Assembly: GCA_964017185.1 (NCBI GenBank)
Contig: OZ024883.1
Location: 2,480,001-2,544,000, forward strand
Direction: 5' to 3'
Length of the DNA stretch: 64,000 nt
DNA from: Rugalucina vietnamica
Taxonomy: Eukaryota; Mollusca; Bivalvia; Lucinida; Lucinidae
In this document: positions 32,741-43,048 of the stretch, in pieces
How positions within the stretch are numbered: the first letter of the stretch is position 1
Layout: each line of letters opens with the position of its first letter
The notes under the pieces: model-generated
What the model was told of the DNA's origin: nothing
Seen by the model: only the letters and a program-made list of their open reading frames with translations
The model's database searches: none
Position numbers and translations under genes: made by a program

Positions 32741-33645
32741 TGTCGCAGGACAGCGTAGCTCACCTGATATGTGCTTTGCCACTACATCTTTTACAATCTA
32801 TGACCAAAGAAATTGACCTCAATTCAATGTCACTCAGGTGGGTTGTGATGGTACAGCATAAAACTTCAGAGCAATATTTACCAACATGCTAAGTTCAACT
32901 TGATCCATCTACATATTTGACATAGACTTATAACATAAAATTTATATGTCTGCGACCTTGACCACAGGTCAGTCAATATGCTACATCTTAAACTAGATCC
33001 ATCAATCTGTTCCAGCAATATACAGGTCAAAACACTTTAAGCAAAAGCTTTAACACATAATTTCAAAGTTTGTGATCTTGAATTCAAGGTCATCCAGGTG
33101 GGTAATGATGGTACAGCATATAAATTCAGATTAATACCTACCAACATGCAAATTATCAACTTGATCCTTCCACATATCCAAGAGATATAGACTTAAACAA
33201 CACTTGAACCAAAAACTTTAACACAAAATTACTAGGTATGTAACCTTGACCTCAAGGTCACCCAGGTGGGTCACGACGGTACAACATATAACGTCAGGCC
33301 AATATCTACCAAAATGCAAAGTATCAACTTGATCAAGCAACAACTTCAAGAGAAACTTTAACCAAAAATTTTAACACAATTTCTAAGTGCGTGACCTTGA
33401 CCTAAACGTCACCCAGGAAAGTCATGATGGTACAGCATCTAACTTCAGACCAATATCAACCAACGTGCAAAGTATCAACTTTATCCATCCACAACTTCAA
33501 GAGATATAGTGTCAAAAAATAAAATAAACTAAAGCCATAACATTTTGAGCAACGCCGACACTAACGCTAACGCCGTTGCTAACGCCGACGCCGGTGTGAC
33601 TGCAATAGCTTTTCATGTACTTTCGTACAGACGAGCTAAAACACA
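32691..33645 (-). mobile_element. Satellite-cored element with poly-A border
   Basis: Read on +: ~46 A; hairpin GAGCTGTCGCAGGACAGCG with AGCTCACCTG; about four tandem units (markers CAGGTGGGTNNTGATGGTAC and TATCAACTTGATCCATC); GC-rich AACGCCGACGCCGG microsatellite (33550-33598); end module GTGACTGCAATAGCTTTTCA with GTACTTTCGTAC and GAGCTAAAA. The first hairpin matches the right end of the 2519-4976 element. The last module is the reverse complement of that element's left end. The ORF over the poly-A is an artefact. Confidence 0.75.
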
Positions 33646-33689
33646 GCAATATTGTTGTTCCCCTGTAGTAAATACATTCGTCTTGTGAT

Positions 33690-33935
33690 CTGGTCCCGAG
33701 GTTATAAAACTTTTTTCATGCTCAACTCAGCTGAGACTAAAATTTATCCTGCTTATAAATGTTAAAATGCCAACAATTGTTGGCATTTTAACATTTATGA
33801 GCAGGATAAATTACCAGATATTGAGTTATGAACCTGAATTTTCCACTAATTTTGACTATTTCAGCATTTATGAGCAGTTGAAATTTCATGCTCAGCTGAG
33901 CTGAGCTTAAAAAAGTTTTATAACCTCGGGGCCTG
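33690..33935. mobile_element. MITE family D, intact
   Basis: TCCCGAGGTTATAAAACTTT ... AAAGTTTTATAACCTCGGGG. Inner palindrome TTTATCCTGCTTATAAATG / AATGCCAACAATTGTTGGCA. It inserted just beyond the ELS-stop of the exon-like segment at 33941-34013. Confidence 0.88.
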
Positions 33936-33940
33936 CTTTA

Positions 33941-34013
33941 TTAAGACAGTTCCCAGGTGCTTGATTTGGTAGGATGATGAGGTAACCTCTGATTATACTT
34001 TTCTTCGTCTACC
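33941..34013 (-). other. Exon-like segment shared by both zinc-finger loci, copy 2
   Basis: Acceptor TTTTATATTGTATTTCAG, then VDEEKYNQRLPHHPTKSS, TWELS-stop on the minus strand. Counterpart of 10891-10966; the intron end ACACAGTTTGATCTTC is shared too. It lies about 1.4 kb upstream of the 14-finger exon, with two transposable elements in between. Confidence 0.5.
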
Positions 34014-34072
34014 CTGAAATACAATATAAAACAGAAGATCAAACTGTGTAAATTTTGAGTAACTATAGGGTC

Positions 34073-34590
34073 TGATTGTTCCAAGGCGATACTTCTGTGG
34101 TGGTTCTTATTGTTTCATGTCTTAGTGTTTAAAAATTTTTGTGCTGTTGGCGACTTATGTATGGTATCATATTTTTGTTAAGATTAGGTAACTGAGTGGC
34201 AATATATCAAGAAAATAGCTGCTCATCGGCTTACGATATGTTTTCATAGTATAAATACCTGGGCCCAGTAACTCAAAGCCATCTTAACTTAAGGTCATCG
34301 TAAGTCGTTTTACCTCTGTATCAAAGCAGCAACACAGATCTCGCGAATGTAACCCTTTAATATGGTTGAGATGCCCACACCAAGATGACAAAGTTAGACA
34401 CTTTTATCTTTGATAGTCTAAGATTTATAGCATTCCAGAATTTTTCTTAAGATCACCTTAAGCTTAAGATGGCTTTGAGTTACCAACCCCTGATTGTTAA
34501 TTTAAAAAGTTACAAGTAGGTAAAGATCAGGAAAAGGCGCAATCAGTAAATTTTAAAGATTCCCACTCCAAAAACCGAGATGGAAAAAAA
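34073..34590. repeat. Dispersed repeat family C, split by a TIR element
   Basis: 34073-34264 reads GATTGTTCCAAGGCGATACT ... ATAAATACCTG (+). 34512-34590 reads GTAGGTAAAGATCAGGAAAA ... AACCGAGATGG (-). Between them is the element at 34262-34490. Confidence 0.65.
34262..34490. mobile_element. ~230-bp TIR element in family C
   Basis: Terminal inverted repeats AGTAACTCAAAGCCATCTTA / TAAGATGGCTTTGAGTTACC, extending through AAGGT(C/G)ATC. CCTG borders both sides and may be the target duplication. No ORF. Only one copy seen. Confidence 0.7.
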
Positions 34591-34878
34591 CCCCAAACAA
34601 ACCACAGGCGCTTGAAGTTACATTAGTGAACCAAAAAGCATCAGATTTACGGTAGTGTCTAAGGTCAATATATATATTGACCAGGTAAGCAACCAATAAT
34701 GCAAAAATTTTGGCATGTCGATTGTGAATTTACCTGTCGTATTCCGTAGGCCTCTTGTATATTTCTGGAAAGATAGAATCACAGTTTCGTACGAGGCATG
34801 GATAACTTTGCCAGTAATGCCTTCCTGAAGGCTGTAATCGTGTCAAAAAAATAATCGCGATCAGGAGCTCCTCCTCAC

Positions 34879-35087
34879 CAGCTCAATTTCCGGTTCTGTC
34901 CTTTGATCCGGGCCGAATGAATTCTGAGCACAGCTTGGGTTAAATCAATATTAGACAATGTCGAATCGTCCTGTCTATAAACACTTAACATACTCCATTT
35001 TGCTAGAAAACATGAAATTTGCATAAATCCATCATGTTTTGTCCTTCCAACGATTGTTTGTTTGAATTTATTTTTGGGTTTTCCCAT
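34879..35087 (-). CDS. Possible first coding exon, unknown protein
   Basis: Minus-strand ATG in good context (GTCATGGGA) opens 209 nt that end at a strong donor (GAGCTG|GTGAGG). The predicted start is basic, MGKPKNKFKQTIVGRTKHDG, and continues FMQISCFLAKWSML and IHSARIKGQNRKLS. The frame stops 2 codons past the donor, as expected of an exon. The DNA upstream contains CpG-rich CGTCGCGCGCAACGAC, plausible for a promoter side. I do not recognise the family. No matching next exon was found at lower coordinates. Confidence 0.35.
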
Positions 35088-35220
35088 GACGTTTGAATCG
35101 TCGCGCGCAACGACTTTATTTTGAACACAAAAGAGGCGCCTGAGGGAAAATCACTCCCGACGTAATTAATATACAGTACGCAAACATTTGATAATCTTAT
35201 TAAATTTTTAATGGACTTTC

Positions 35221-35223
35221 ACA

Positions 35224-35298
<75 letters not shown>

Positions 35299-35322
35299 AA
35301 ATTAATTAATTAATTAATTACG
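35221..35322. repeat. (TAAA)n microsatellite grading into (TTAA)n
   Basis: About 20 ATAA units with one interruption, then AATTAATTAATTAATTA. Confidence 0.97.
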
Positions 35323-35447
35323 GAACATTGTATTTTTCAGCGAGATCGATAGGGCTCCAAAGAGCGGTGAAAGCCTTCATCACCAGCTTCAATATAAATT
35401 TGATAATTTGATATTTCATGAATAAGTCACAATTCGCACCTTGTCGC

Positions 35448-35613
35448 ATGAGTACTTAATATAAACTTAATACCGAAGTGATCCGCGATCCACCATGTAG
35501 ACCCGGTTAAATGTCGGTCGCTTCTACGGTCACACACACAAAGGATTTTAACGTAATATTCGTTCCATTCCGCCTGAAGTAAGATCGGAGCTGAAGAAGA
35601 TCTAAGAATTCCA
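35448..35613 (-). other. Exon-like segment, unknown
   Basis: The minus-strand open segment follows the acceptor TCTTAGATCTTCTTCAG and could end at GCGACAAG|GTGCGA. It encodes PILLQAEWNEYYVKILCVCD and then RRSDRHLTGSTWWIADHFGI. It is upstream of, and on the same strand as, the possible first exon at 34879-35087, so both cannot simply be successive exons in that order unless the ATG exon is internal. No family recognised. Confidence 0.25.
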
Positions 35614-35838
35614 TTTATCAACTACAACTTTCCTCTATATGGTGGAGATTGTGGTTCGGTAAATGTGGTAAATGTCGACCGTCGACCACCAAGACGAACA
35701 GAAAGAAAGAATGTCGATTTTTTTCGTCACAGGTACAAGGGTTGGTCAGCATGATGGTCACCCTGACAAGCAGCCCATCTATTTCTTTAGGCCCAAAAGG
35801 GCGAGGGCCCTCCCTAATTGAGAAGAAACAAATCGATT

Positions 35839-35841
35839 TAC

Positions 35842-35895
<54 letters not shown>
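35839..35895. repeat. (AAT)n microsatellite
   Basis: About 18 AAT units. The overlapping poly-Tyr/Ile ORFs on the minus strand are artefacts. Confidence 0.97.
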
Positions 35896-35896
<1 letters not shown>

Positions 35897-36496
35897 CAGA
35901 TGTAAATCCAAAAGAAGAGGACTGCGGTATGTGTGGTGTTGATATTAATATTTAATACAACCGGACAGGATCGCCGGTTTTCATAGGTTTGCACCGTTTT
36001 GTCAAGGATGTCCACTCTAGCAATACCATATTACTCAGTTTTATCCTGGTTTAACAAGCTGGGATGAACCGGGGAACTAAGGCGGGACAATGAGAACAGG
36101 GTGTTACCAAAATTCTTGTAATTTGTTAGTTTGATTTTTCTCGTACTCGACGCAAAAGAAGTATCAGACTTCTTTCTGGCTTATTTGATAGTAAATGAAT
36201 GAAGAAAAAAAAGAAACAAAAGGAAGACACAGATCTAGCTACCTTGTAAGCAACCTGAATTTTCTACATTGAGTGCGAGAGGAATTTTTCTTCCCTTTTA
36301 ACGTTCTTGGAATGGGGTATTTTTGTCTGCGGCGAGACTTCCATGCATTTAATCGTCTTTATCAACAAAGATAAAGAATATTCTTGGACTTACATTAGCT
36401 TATAATTAAAATGCAGGCAATATACTGGCGATACACTTGAATAATTGCAAAAAGTGGCAGATGAAGTAAAGAAGGATAATTGCTACAATACGGAAC
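35896..36496. other. No gene seen
   Basis: AT-rich spacer; nothing recognised. Confidence 0.4.
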
Positions 36497-36700
36497 AGAT
36501 TTTTTTTTTAAATTCAGTTTTACGTAACTTACAAGATTATTTCATCTCATATGAGACGGGCCAATCAGTAGGTGGGCGAAAACGAAAGAACCCTGAGAAA
36601 AACCGCATGGCACACCCGCAAGCAGTGCGGGGCTCGAACTCACACCAGGCACAGCGGTGAGATAATCGAGTGATAAAGACCGCTCGGTCACGGGGGCCGC
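36497..36700 (-). mobile_element. tRNA-derived SINE
   Basis: On the minus strand it starts GCGGCCCCCGTGACCGAGCG (A-box-like, class II tRNA head). The B box is GTGAGTTCGAGCCCCG. The body has CTTGCGGGTGTGCCATG and GTTTTCGCCCACCTACTGAT, and it ends ACGTAAAACT plus a short A-rich tail. The copy at 49624-49874 shares head and body. RNA-polymerase-III-type retroposon; the source tRNA (Ser/Leu-like) is an inference. Confidence 0.82.
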
Positions 36701-36778
36701 ACTGACCAGATGTTTTAAGTTACTTTTGTTTTCTTAGAACTTTACATTTTTAATTGGGTGTGTAATGCAATGATTATC

Positions 36779-36999
36779 TGAGCGCCTCGTGAAAAAACCC
36801 ACAATGTCGTGTCCGAAACCGGCCTGTACAAGCACAGAAAAGAGCTAGAAGCTTGAAATTTCGGATTTAAGTAGAAGAGGATTCGTACAATTCGAGTAGC
36901 GAAAACAAAGGCGCTGATCAGCTTCGCGGTTACCATGAAGCTGATCTGCGTCTTTGTTTTCGCCTGTGCGTATTGTTTGTTTTCCCATGAGGCGGCTCA
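36779..36999 (+). mobile_element. Hairpin MITE family B
   Basis: TGAGCGCCTCGTGAAAAAACC ... TTTTCCCATGAGGCGGCTCA. The central hairpin is nearly intact (GCGGTTACCATGAAGC). Confidence 0.88.
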
Positions 37000-37050
37000 A
37001 TTCAAGTTTGAGATCGCCGGGTAGACTTTAATTAAGATTAATATCTTTAA

Positions 37051-38271
37051 GCCTATGTTACATTGGTCTACGATTAGCTTGCTATGATCGTACGATGCCA
37101 TTTTTTTGCATTTTGGCGCGATCTCCGCAGAGTGACCCTACGATGTCCCTACGATTCTACGGCTTCCTACGATCTCCGTAGCCTCTACGATTTTGTAGTA
37201 GTCTGCACTTTTACTAGTTTTTAAAAATTGTAAAATCGTAGCCCGTGGACATGTCGTGGATGGCATCGTACGGGCGCCGTACTGTCGCCGTACGGAAACC
37301 CTGCGATGATCGTGCGGTTACCGCATGGTTTATATGATAATGTTGGGCCTAAAATCGTAAGATGAACGTAAACCTTTAGGGTGATCGTACGGCACCAGTA
37401 CGGCAATTTCTCAAGGTTATTTTTTATCGTACGGATATCGTGCGGTCATTATACAGAATACCAAGGCGTCCGCACGTTTATCGCGCGGCCGCAATGTGAT
37501 TGCTGTGCATTTTGATGGGATACAGTTGCATTTCACCATTAGGTTTCAATAGGACCACTGCATTTTCCTTTCGGGGGAGCCATGATGCACTGTGAGGTTG
37601 TACACGTTTGGTAGTAAACGAAAGACGGACGGACACCTAACATCGCACGGCTATCGTAGGGATACCGCAAGGGCTCAGTCAGAAATCGTAGGGCCTCCTC
37701 GTGGACATCGCATAGGCTCCTTACGATTTCCACTTAAAGTGGTGGAGACCCTACGATTTCCCTACGATCGCCGTACGGTTCTGATGACTCGGAAATTCGA
37801 AGAAAGCCAGAACATGAAATCGTACGATGCCCACATGAATCGTAAACACCTACGTCGTAGCCCATTATCACCTACGATGTCTAAATTCCTAGGGAAAATC
37901 GCAGACCGAAAAATCGTTCAATTATCGGGGCAAATGTTACCTAGTAGACATGACCCGTTGTGGACTCCCTACGATCACTGTACGATTTTTGTTCTCAAAC
38001 TATCATACAAAAATCGTGAGGTGACCGCACGATCATCGCGGGGTCTCCCTACGGCGCCCGTGTGATGACGTACGACGTGTCTACGGGCTACGGTCTTACG
38101 ATTTTTAAACTTTATAATAGTGCAGACTTTTACAAAATCGTAGAGGCTACGGAGATCGTAGGAAGTCGTAGAATCGCAGGGTCATCGTAGGGTCACCCTG
38201 CGGAGACCGCAAAAATTGGCATCGTACGATCATCGCAATTAAGCTAATCGTAGGCAAAATATAACCAAGGC
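37051..38271. mobile_element. Foldback element built of CGTACG/CTACGAT motifs
   Basis: Long inverted arms of ~190 bp (37051-37245 and 38080-38271). Landmarks: CTACGATTAGCTT, GATCGTACGATGCCA, ATCTCCGTAGCCTCTACGAT, and their complements near the right end. The interior repeats CGTACGGT, CTACGATTTCC and TCGTAGGG about every 20 bp. The ORF at 37592-38065 is built of these repeats and is not a credible gene. No transposase. Confidence 0.78.
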
Positions 38272-38830
38272 ATCAGTCAGAAGTCTAAGGAACTCCGTAC
38301 GATACCCACTTAAAGTCTGTGGAGACCCTATGACTACCGTACGACTGCCAAAAAAAAGTGTTTTGTATCAGAACGTAAAGTTACTCCGTACGGACAAAGC
38401 AAGGGCTTCGTGCGCTATCCACTTAAAATCTGCTGAGACCTACGACTACCGTACGATCCATGCGCGGATCCAGAAAATTTTCTCGGGGGGGGGGGGGGGG
38501 GGGGGGTCCAAATTCCCAGAAGGGGTCTTACGGAAAATTTCAACATGGCAAAAATCAATAATCTGGCAATTATTACCAGGTGGGGGGGAGGTCCGGACCC
38601 CCTGTCACCCCCTCTGGATCCGCCCGTGCGATCGGCTTGCGGTTTCGTATCGGAACGTCGACAAAAAGCAGATTCAGAAATCGTACGATGCCCATATGAA
38701 TTGTAAACACATACGTCATAGCCCATGATCACCTACGATGTCTAAAAGATCGTAGTCAAAATCCCGGGTCAAAATCGCAGGCCGAAAAATCATACGATGA
38801 TCGGGGCAAATGTTTTTAGGCTTTACTGAA
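38272..38830. mobile_element. Partial second copy of the CGTACG element interior
   Basis: CAGTCAGAAGTCTAAGGAAC..., CACTTAAAGTCTGTGGAGAC, ATCGTACGATGCCCATATGA and GATCGGGGCAAATGTT match the interior of 37.67-37.94 kb. It is interrupted by the poly-G-bearing element at 38461-38628. Confidence 0.65.
38461..38628. mobile_element. 168-bp MITE with GCGGATCCAGA ends and poly-G
   Basis: Inverted termini GCGCGGATCCAGA / TCTGGATCCGCCCG. A run of about 20 G lies near the left end and GGTGGGGGGGAGGTCC near the right. Inserted in the CGTACG repeat. Confidence 0.72.
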
Positions 38831-39779
38831 GGTGCATTTTATCAGAACACTACGGCTACCCATTCTGTCTGAAAAATAAAAGACCTTGCACAGGGCATGT
38901 GTAGTGAACCAATCGAGTGCAATCTGTTTTTATGAAAGTGACACACCTCCAAAATGTCAGACAAATTTTTCATGAAAAGACGCATAATCTCTGTAATGAG
39001 TTTGTTGCGTCGTATTTTTTTCTTGAAGGGTTTTTTGGAATATGAGATTTTGAAAAAAAAAACAAAAAAAAAAAAAAACAAACAAACAAAAAAAAAAAAC
39101 AAACAAAAAAAAAAAAAAAAAAAAAAAACAGTTTCTGTACGACGGTGTTTGGACAGTAATTACTTATTTACCCCGCTTGGGGCCTCACTCACTCAGGTCA
39201 CGCGGAACGTCATCATGACATCACTTGTCAGCAAGGCTTGTCAGAAAAATGGAGGCCATTTCACGGAAAGAACAATTTGTGAAATATTTGAACATATGTG
39301 CTGCAACCAGGTGGATAAATGATATTCGAATGGCTACAATCTCCTCAAGCATGTTTTTCTACATTTGAAACTGTGAAATCTTCGTCATTCATCCTGGCAG
39401 CGAAACGGATCGAGTGAGGTAGGACATTTTTGTTCAGTGTTTGTGTTGGTTAGGAGAAGATCGTGCGTTTGAATTTTTATTTTTGAAATAACAATAAACA
39501 TATTCCTGATACATTGCACTTAGATGGAAGCCAAGTAGTCACACATCGCTAAAAACATATAGCCTGTTTGAAGTTCAAAATGTCGCCATCCAGACAAATT
39601 TCCCTCAAAATCGAACGTTTTGACGTTGTCTTCACCCGCAAAATTTACTGCAGAATAGTGGGCGCGTCAACGGAACTCAAGGAGGGAATGAGGTCGTTTG
39701 GACAGTTGCTTACCTGGTCAATATATTCTATATTGACTTACACTATGATTATAATTATATATAGGACTTCAAGCGCCTG
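38831..39779. other. No confirmed gene; poly-A/AAAC tract
   Basis: A-rich tract with CAAACAAA interruptions at 39053-39128. Open stretches around it are the 3' half of 38954-39322 (SLVSKACQKNGGHFTERTIC) and 39568-39813 (MSPSRQISLKIERFDVVFTR). Both have above-background GC and possible donors (CAACCAG|GTGGAT; GAGTGAG|GTAGGA) but no recognised domain. They could be exons of an unknown gene on +. Confidence 0.3.
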
Positions 39780-40014
39780 TGAACAAACTAACAATCAGGT
39801 ACTTATACCATGAAACACATCGGAAGCCGAATGAGCAGCTATTTTCCCCAATAGGTGACCACTCAGTTACCTTAACTGATTTAAAAATATGAACACATAC
39901 ATAAGGCGCCAACAGCACAAAAATTTCTAAACACCAAGACTTAAAACAAGAAGATTCACCACAGAAGTCTCGCCTTGGAACGATCAGTAACACAAAGTTA
40001 CTGGCGGGCTTAAA
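39780..40014 (-). repeat. Dispersed repeat family C
   Basis: CTAACAATCAGGTACTTATA through ACTCAGTTACC and CTTGGAACGATCAGTAACAC to ACTGGCGGGCTTAAAT. Confidence 0.75.
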
Positions 40015-40284
40015 TCTTTGTCTTGTGTTTATTAGAAGCACTCTTTTTTCCTAACGTTTCGGCCTTTCACAGCCTTCTTCAGAGGAAACTTTTAACTTTT
40101 TGCAAACTTTACATACTTTCAGTGAAACTCAGGTAGCCATATTGAAAATGATGTCACTTGATTATAACGTCGCCCCAGGCGACGTCGCAATCAATGTTAC
40201 GTCATTTTGGCGTACTTCCTCCAAGTTGGCGTAAAATTGAAAATGAAAGTAAACGATGAGCAAGAATATACACTTTCCATAGGA

Positions 40285-40344
40285 ATAAATAAGTAAATAA
40301 ATAAATGAATGAATGAATAAATAAATAAATATATATATATTACT
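40285..40344. repeat. (AAAT)n with short (TA)n
   Basis: AATAAATAAGTAAATAAATA-type repeat leading into the tRNA-like sequence. Confidence 0.9.
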
Positions 40345-40448
40345 GGCGTAGGAGCGTAGGAGCGTAGTAGCGCAGTCGGTAGAGGGGATGGCCCTGTATA
40401 GCTAGGCGCCGAAGCCGAAGTCTGCGGGTTCGAAACCTACCTTCGCCA
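40345..40448 (+). tRNA. tRNA-like sequence with repeated 8-mer (pseudo-tRNA/SINE head)
   Basis: Candidate acceptor arms GGCGTAG and CTTCGCC(A) bracket it, one mismatch aside. A box TAGTAGCGCAGTCGGTAGAG and B box GCGGGTTCGAAACCTAC are canonical. Between acceptor and D arm the 8-mer GAGCGTAG is present twice in excess. The A-to-B distance (~59 bp) fits a class II tRNA, but no clean anticodon arm is found (region GGCCCTGTATAGCTAGGC). It is flanked by AAAT and TA repeats. Most likely a tRNA-derived retroposon head or pseudogene, not a working tRNA. Confidence 0.5.
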
Positions 40449-40470
40449 ATTTAGTACATCTTTATTTCTC

Positions 40471-40471
40471 T

Positions 40472-40524
<53 letters not shown>

Positions 40525-40865
40525 AAATAAATAAATAAATAAATAAAGACATAAATAAATACATGATTAGTGAATAAGATAAATATAAAATAAATAATTA
40601 ATAAGTAGATAAAAATAAATAAATAAATAAATAAAAAAATAAATAACCAAATAAATAAATAACAACATGAATAGATAATTATATATTTGATTAAAAAGAT
40701 TAGTAAATAAATAAATGAACAAATAAATATATAAATAAAAAATATATTAAATAAAAAAATGAATGAATAAATAACAAAATAAATAAATAATTAAATAAAA
40801 AGTATACATACTTAAAAATATAAATAAATAATAACTAGATAAATAAATATAATTGACTTAATGGA
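40471..40865. repeat. (TA)n and degenerate (AAAT)n block
   Basis: About 25 TA units (40471-40521), then ~340 bp of imperfect AAATAAATA/ATAAATGA repeats. Confidence 0.92.
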
Positions 40866-40910
40866 TGCCTACTCAATTTCATGACAAGATGCATATGGTT
40901 TCATGATAAA

Positions 40911-41098
40911 TGGGCCACACCGCGAGAAAACCAGTCTCCTAGCTGTCTGACCAGGTCCGACATAAACAGTTCTGTGCAGTCACTAAAGCGGGCTAGAAGC
41001 TTGAAATTTTAGAAATACAAGAGGAGGAGTTCTACTATCCATGTAGCGGAAACAAAGGTGCATCCCAGCTGTGCAGTAACTGATCCATATCTTTGTGT
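40911..41098 (+). mobile_element. MITE family B, truncated
   Basis: GCCACACCGCGAGAAAACCA, then the family interior with GGCTAGAAGCTTGAAATTTT and GCGGAAACAAAGGTGC. The right terminal repeat is missing; a family-C end (TTTTTGGGTTGGAAATC...CCTACTTGTAG, 41103-41183) follows. Confidence 0.75.
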
Positions 41099-41280
41099 TT
41101 TTTTTCCTTCCCTCAGTTTTTGGGTTGGAAATCTTTTTTTCTGATTGCGCCTTTTCCTAATCGTTGCCTACTTGTAGCTTTTAAGGATAAAATGCAAGTC
41201 TGGACTACATGTATATCCATCTTTTGCTGGTTTATTTCGGTCCGATTGTACTGTTTCGTTTAGCATTACAAATACACGCA

Positions 41281-41451
41281 CATGCATATACAGAATTTTT
41301 TTATGTAAAAATGAAAATTTTCACTGGAAAAACCCACAATCTATGTTTTGGAGCAAAAATAAGAAAAATAGGTATACACCTGCATACCCCAGTTGTGATA
41401 TATGAAAGTGGGGTTTGAGGGTATACATTTCACTGACATGTTTTCCTTATG
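41281..41451 (+). mobile_element. MITE family A, left stem deleted
   Basis: CATGCATATACAGAATTTTT then directly ACCCACAATCTATGTTTTGG and the right end to CATGTTTTCCTTATG. Confidence 0.8.
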
Positions 41452-41571
41452 CTGTTTCGCAAACCAGACCGAATTATTAAAACTAGCATGTTTCACCATT
41501 ACCCACAAAAACATAGTTTCCTTATCTAAACCACTACTAAAAAGATTATACCATAGGATGTTCATTTTATT

Positions 41572-41798
41572 TGAGCCGCCTCATGGGAAAACCAACAATC
41601 TGCATAGGCGAAAACAAAGACGCAGACCAGCTTCGGGGTAACTGCGAAGCTGATCAGCGCCTTTGGTTTCGCTACTCGGATAGTACAATTCCTCTTCTAC
41701 TTAAATCCGAAATTTCAAGCTTCTAGCTTTTTTCTGCGCTTGTACAGGCCGGTTTGTGTCGGACCTGTTCGGAAACCACATTCCCACGAGGAGGCTCA
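41572..41798 (-). mobile_element. Hairpin MITE family B
   Basis: TGAGCCGCCTCATGGGAAAACC ... CCCACGAGGAGGCTCA. ~13 bp of the right terminal repeat (TTGTTGGTTTT) are missing. Confidence 0.85.
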
Positions 41799-42036
41799 TA
41801 TTTTGTATATGATGTGAAGGTCCTGTCCTTGGTGAGTGGGGCTGTTCGAATTCATTGACTCTATCCCCGCCCTCCGCAAGATAACAAACAAGCAACCCCA
41901 AAGCAAATCATTTGAATTTATTATTCATTTTGCCCATTTTAAAACTGTAGCAACTTTAAATCATGATAAACAAACTGGGAACTATGAAAAGTTTTGTTAC
42001 TGTACATTAAAGATGGGGTACAAAATGACTGACATA

Positions 42037-42272
42037 TAAGCCGCCCCATGGGAAAACCAACAATCTGCATAGGCGAAAACAAAGACGCAGATCAGCTTCG
42101 CGGTAACCGCGAAGCTGATCAGCGCCTTTGTTTTCGCTACTCGGATAGTACAATTCCTCTTCTACTTAAATCCGAAATTTCAAGCTTCTAGCTCTTTTCT
42201 GTGATTGTACAGGCCGGTTTGTGTCGGACCTGTTCGGAAACCACATTGTTGGTTTTCCCACGAGGCGGCTCA
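42037..42272 (-). mobile_element. Hairpin MITE family B, full length
   Basis: TAAGCCGCCCCATGGGAAAACC ... TTTTCCCACGAGGCGGCTCA. The perfect inner hairpin is centred on GCTTCGCGGTAACCGCGAAGC. Confidence 0.9.
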
Positions 42273-42328
42273 TATAATGCTTTACATTAGGAGAACACTA
42301 CAAGTCAGTTGTTTAAGAGCATAACAAA

Positions 42329-42853
42329 AAGGTACAAGATCAGGAAAAGGCGCAATCAGAAAAAGCTTCCCACTCCAAAAACCGAGATGGGAAAAATCTG
42401 ACAAAAAATCTACAGGTATTGCAGCGTTCTAAGGAACCAGGTTTAACTACAAACGCTTAGTCAGTGAAAATGCATGTACAATCTCATTGAAAGGTGCAAG
42501 CAGGCAAAGATCAGGAAAAGGCGCAATCAGAAAGAGATTCCCACTCCAAAAACCGAGGTGGGAAAAAACCAAACTAACAATCAGGCACTTATACCATGAA
42601 ACATATCGTAAGCCGAATGAGCAGCTATTTTCCCAATAGGTGGCCACTCAGTTACCTTAACTTAATTAAAAATATGAAAACATACATAAGGCGCCAACAA
42701 AAAAATTTAAACACCAAGACATAAAACAAAAAGAACCACCACAGAAGTATCGCCTTGGAACGATCAGTAACACAAAGTTACTGGCGGGCTTAAACCGGTT
42801 TTACAGGATCCTAACCTCACCCTCAGCTTCTGCAGTGGTTCATAACATTTAGT
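42329..42853 (-). repeat. Dispersed repeat family C, one fragment and one full copy
   Basis: Fragment 42329-42400 (GTACAAGATCAGGAAAAGGC ... ACCGAGATGGG) and a full copy 42480-42853 ending CTTCTGCAGTGGTTCATAAC, both on the minus strand. The gap between them is unrelated. Confidence 0.78.
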
Positions 42854-43048
42854 AAGTTCTTCGGTCCTAACTAGTCAATGAGACTGCTAACTAGTCAATG
42901 AGACTGTTAAAACCACTGATTCTTTAAAACTCCTTCATAGTTCTGAAATAAAGTTGTGACTAAAAACTAGCATTTCCAAGATAAATGATTGAATTATCGT
43001 ATCTGGTTATAGAAACCTAGCACAGAAACCTAGATCATCAGCCAAAGC

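Noticed and set aside
32578..32892. ORF with a poly-Lys run
   Set aside because: Poly-A tract translated; it crosses the border of a satellite-cored element.
37592..38065. 157-codon ORF
   Set aside because: Lies wholly in the CGTACG foldback element, with composition dictated by the repeated motif and no recognised domain.
39568..39813. ORF starting MSPSRQISLKIERF as an arrestin-like start
   Set aside because: The resemblance is too weak to name a family; kept only as an open stretch.
40046..40085. Hammerhead-ribozyme-like CTGAAGA...GAAAC on the minus strand
   Set aside because: The nine core bases fit, but stem II pairs poorly (A/C at 10.1-11.1) and no partner strand with a cleavage site is found upstream. 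It is more likely a worn LINE/Penelope 3' segment.
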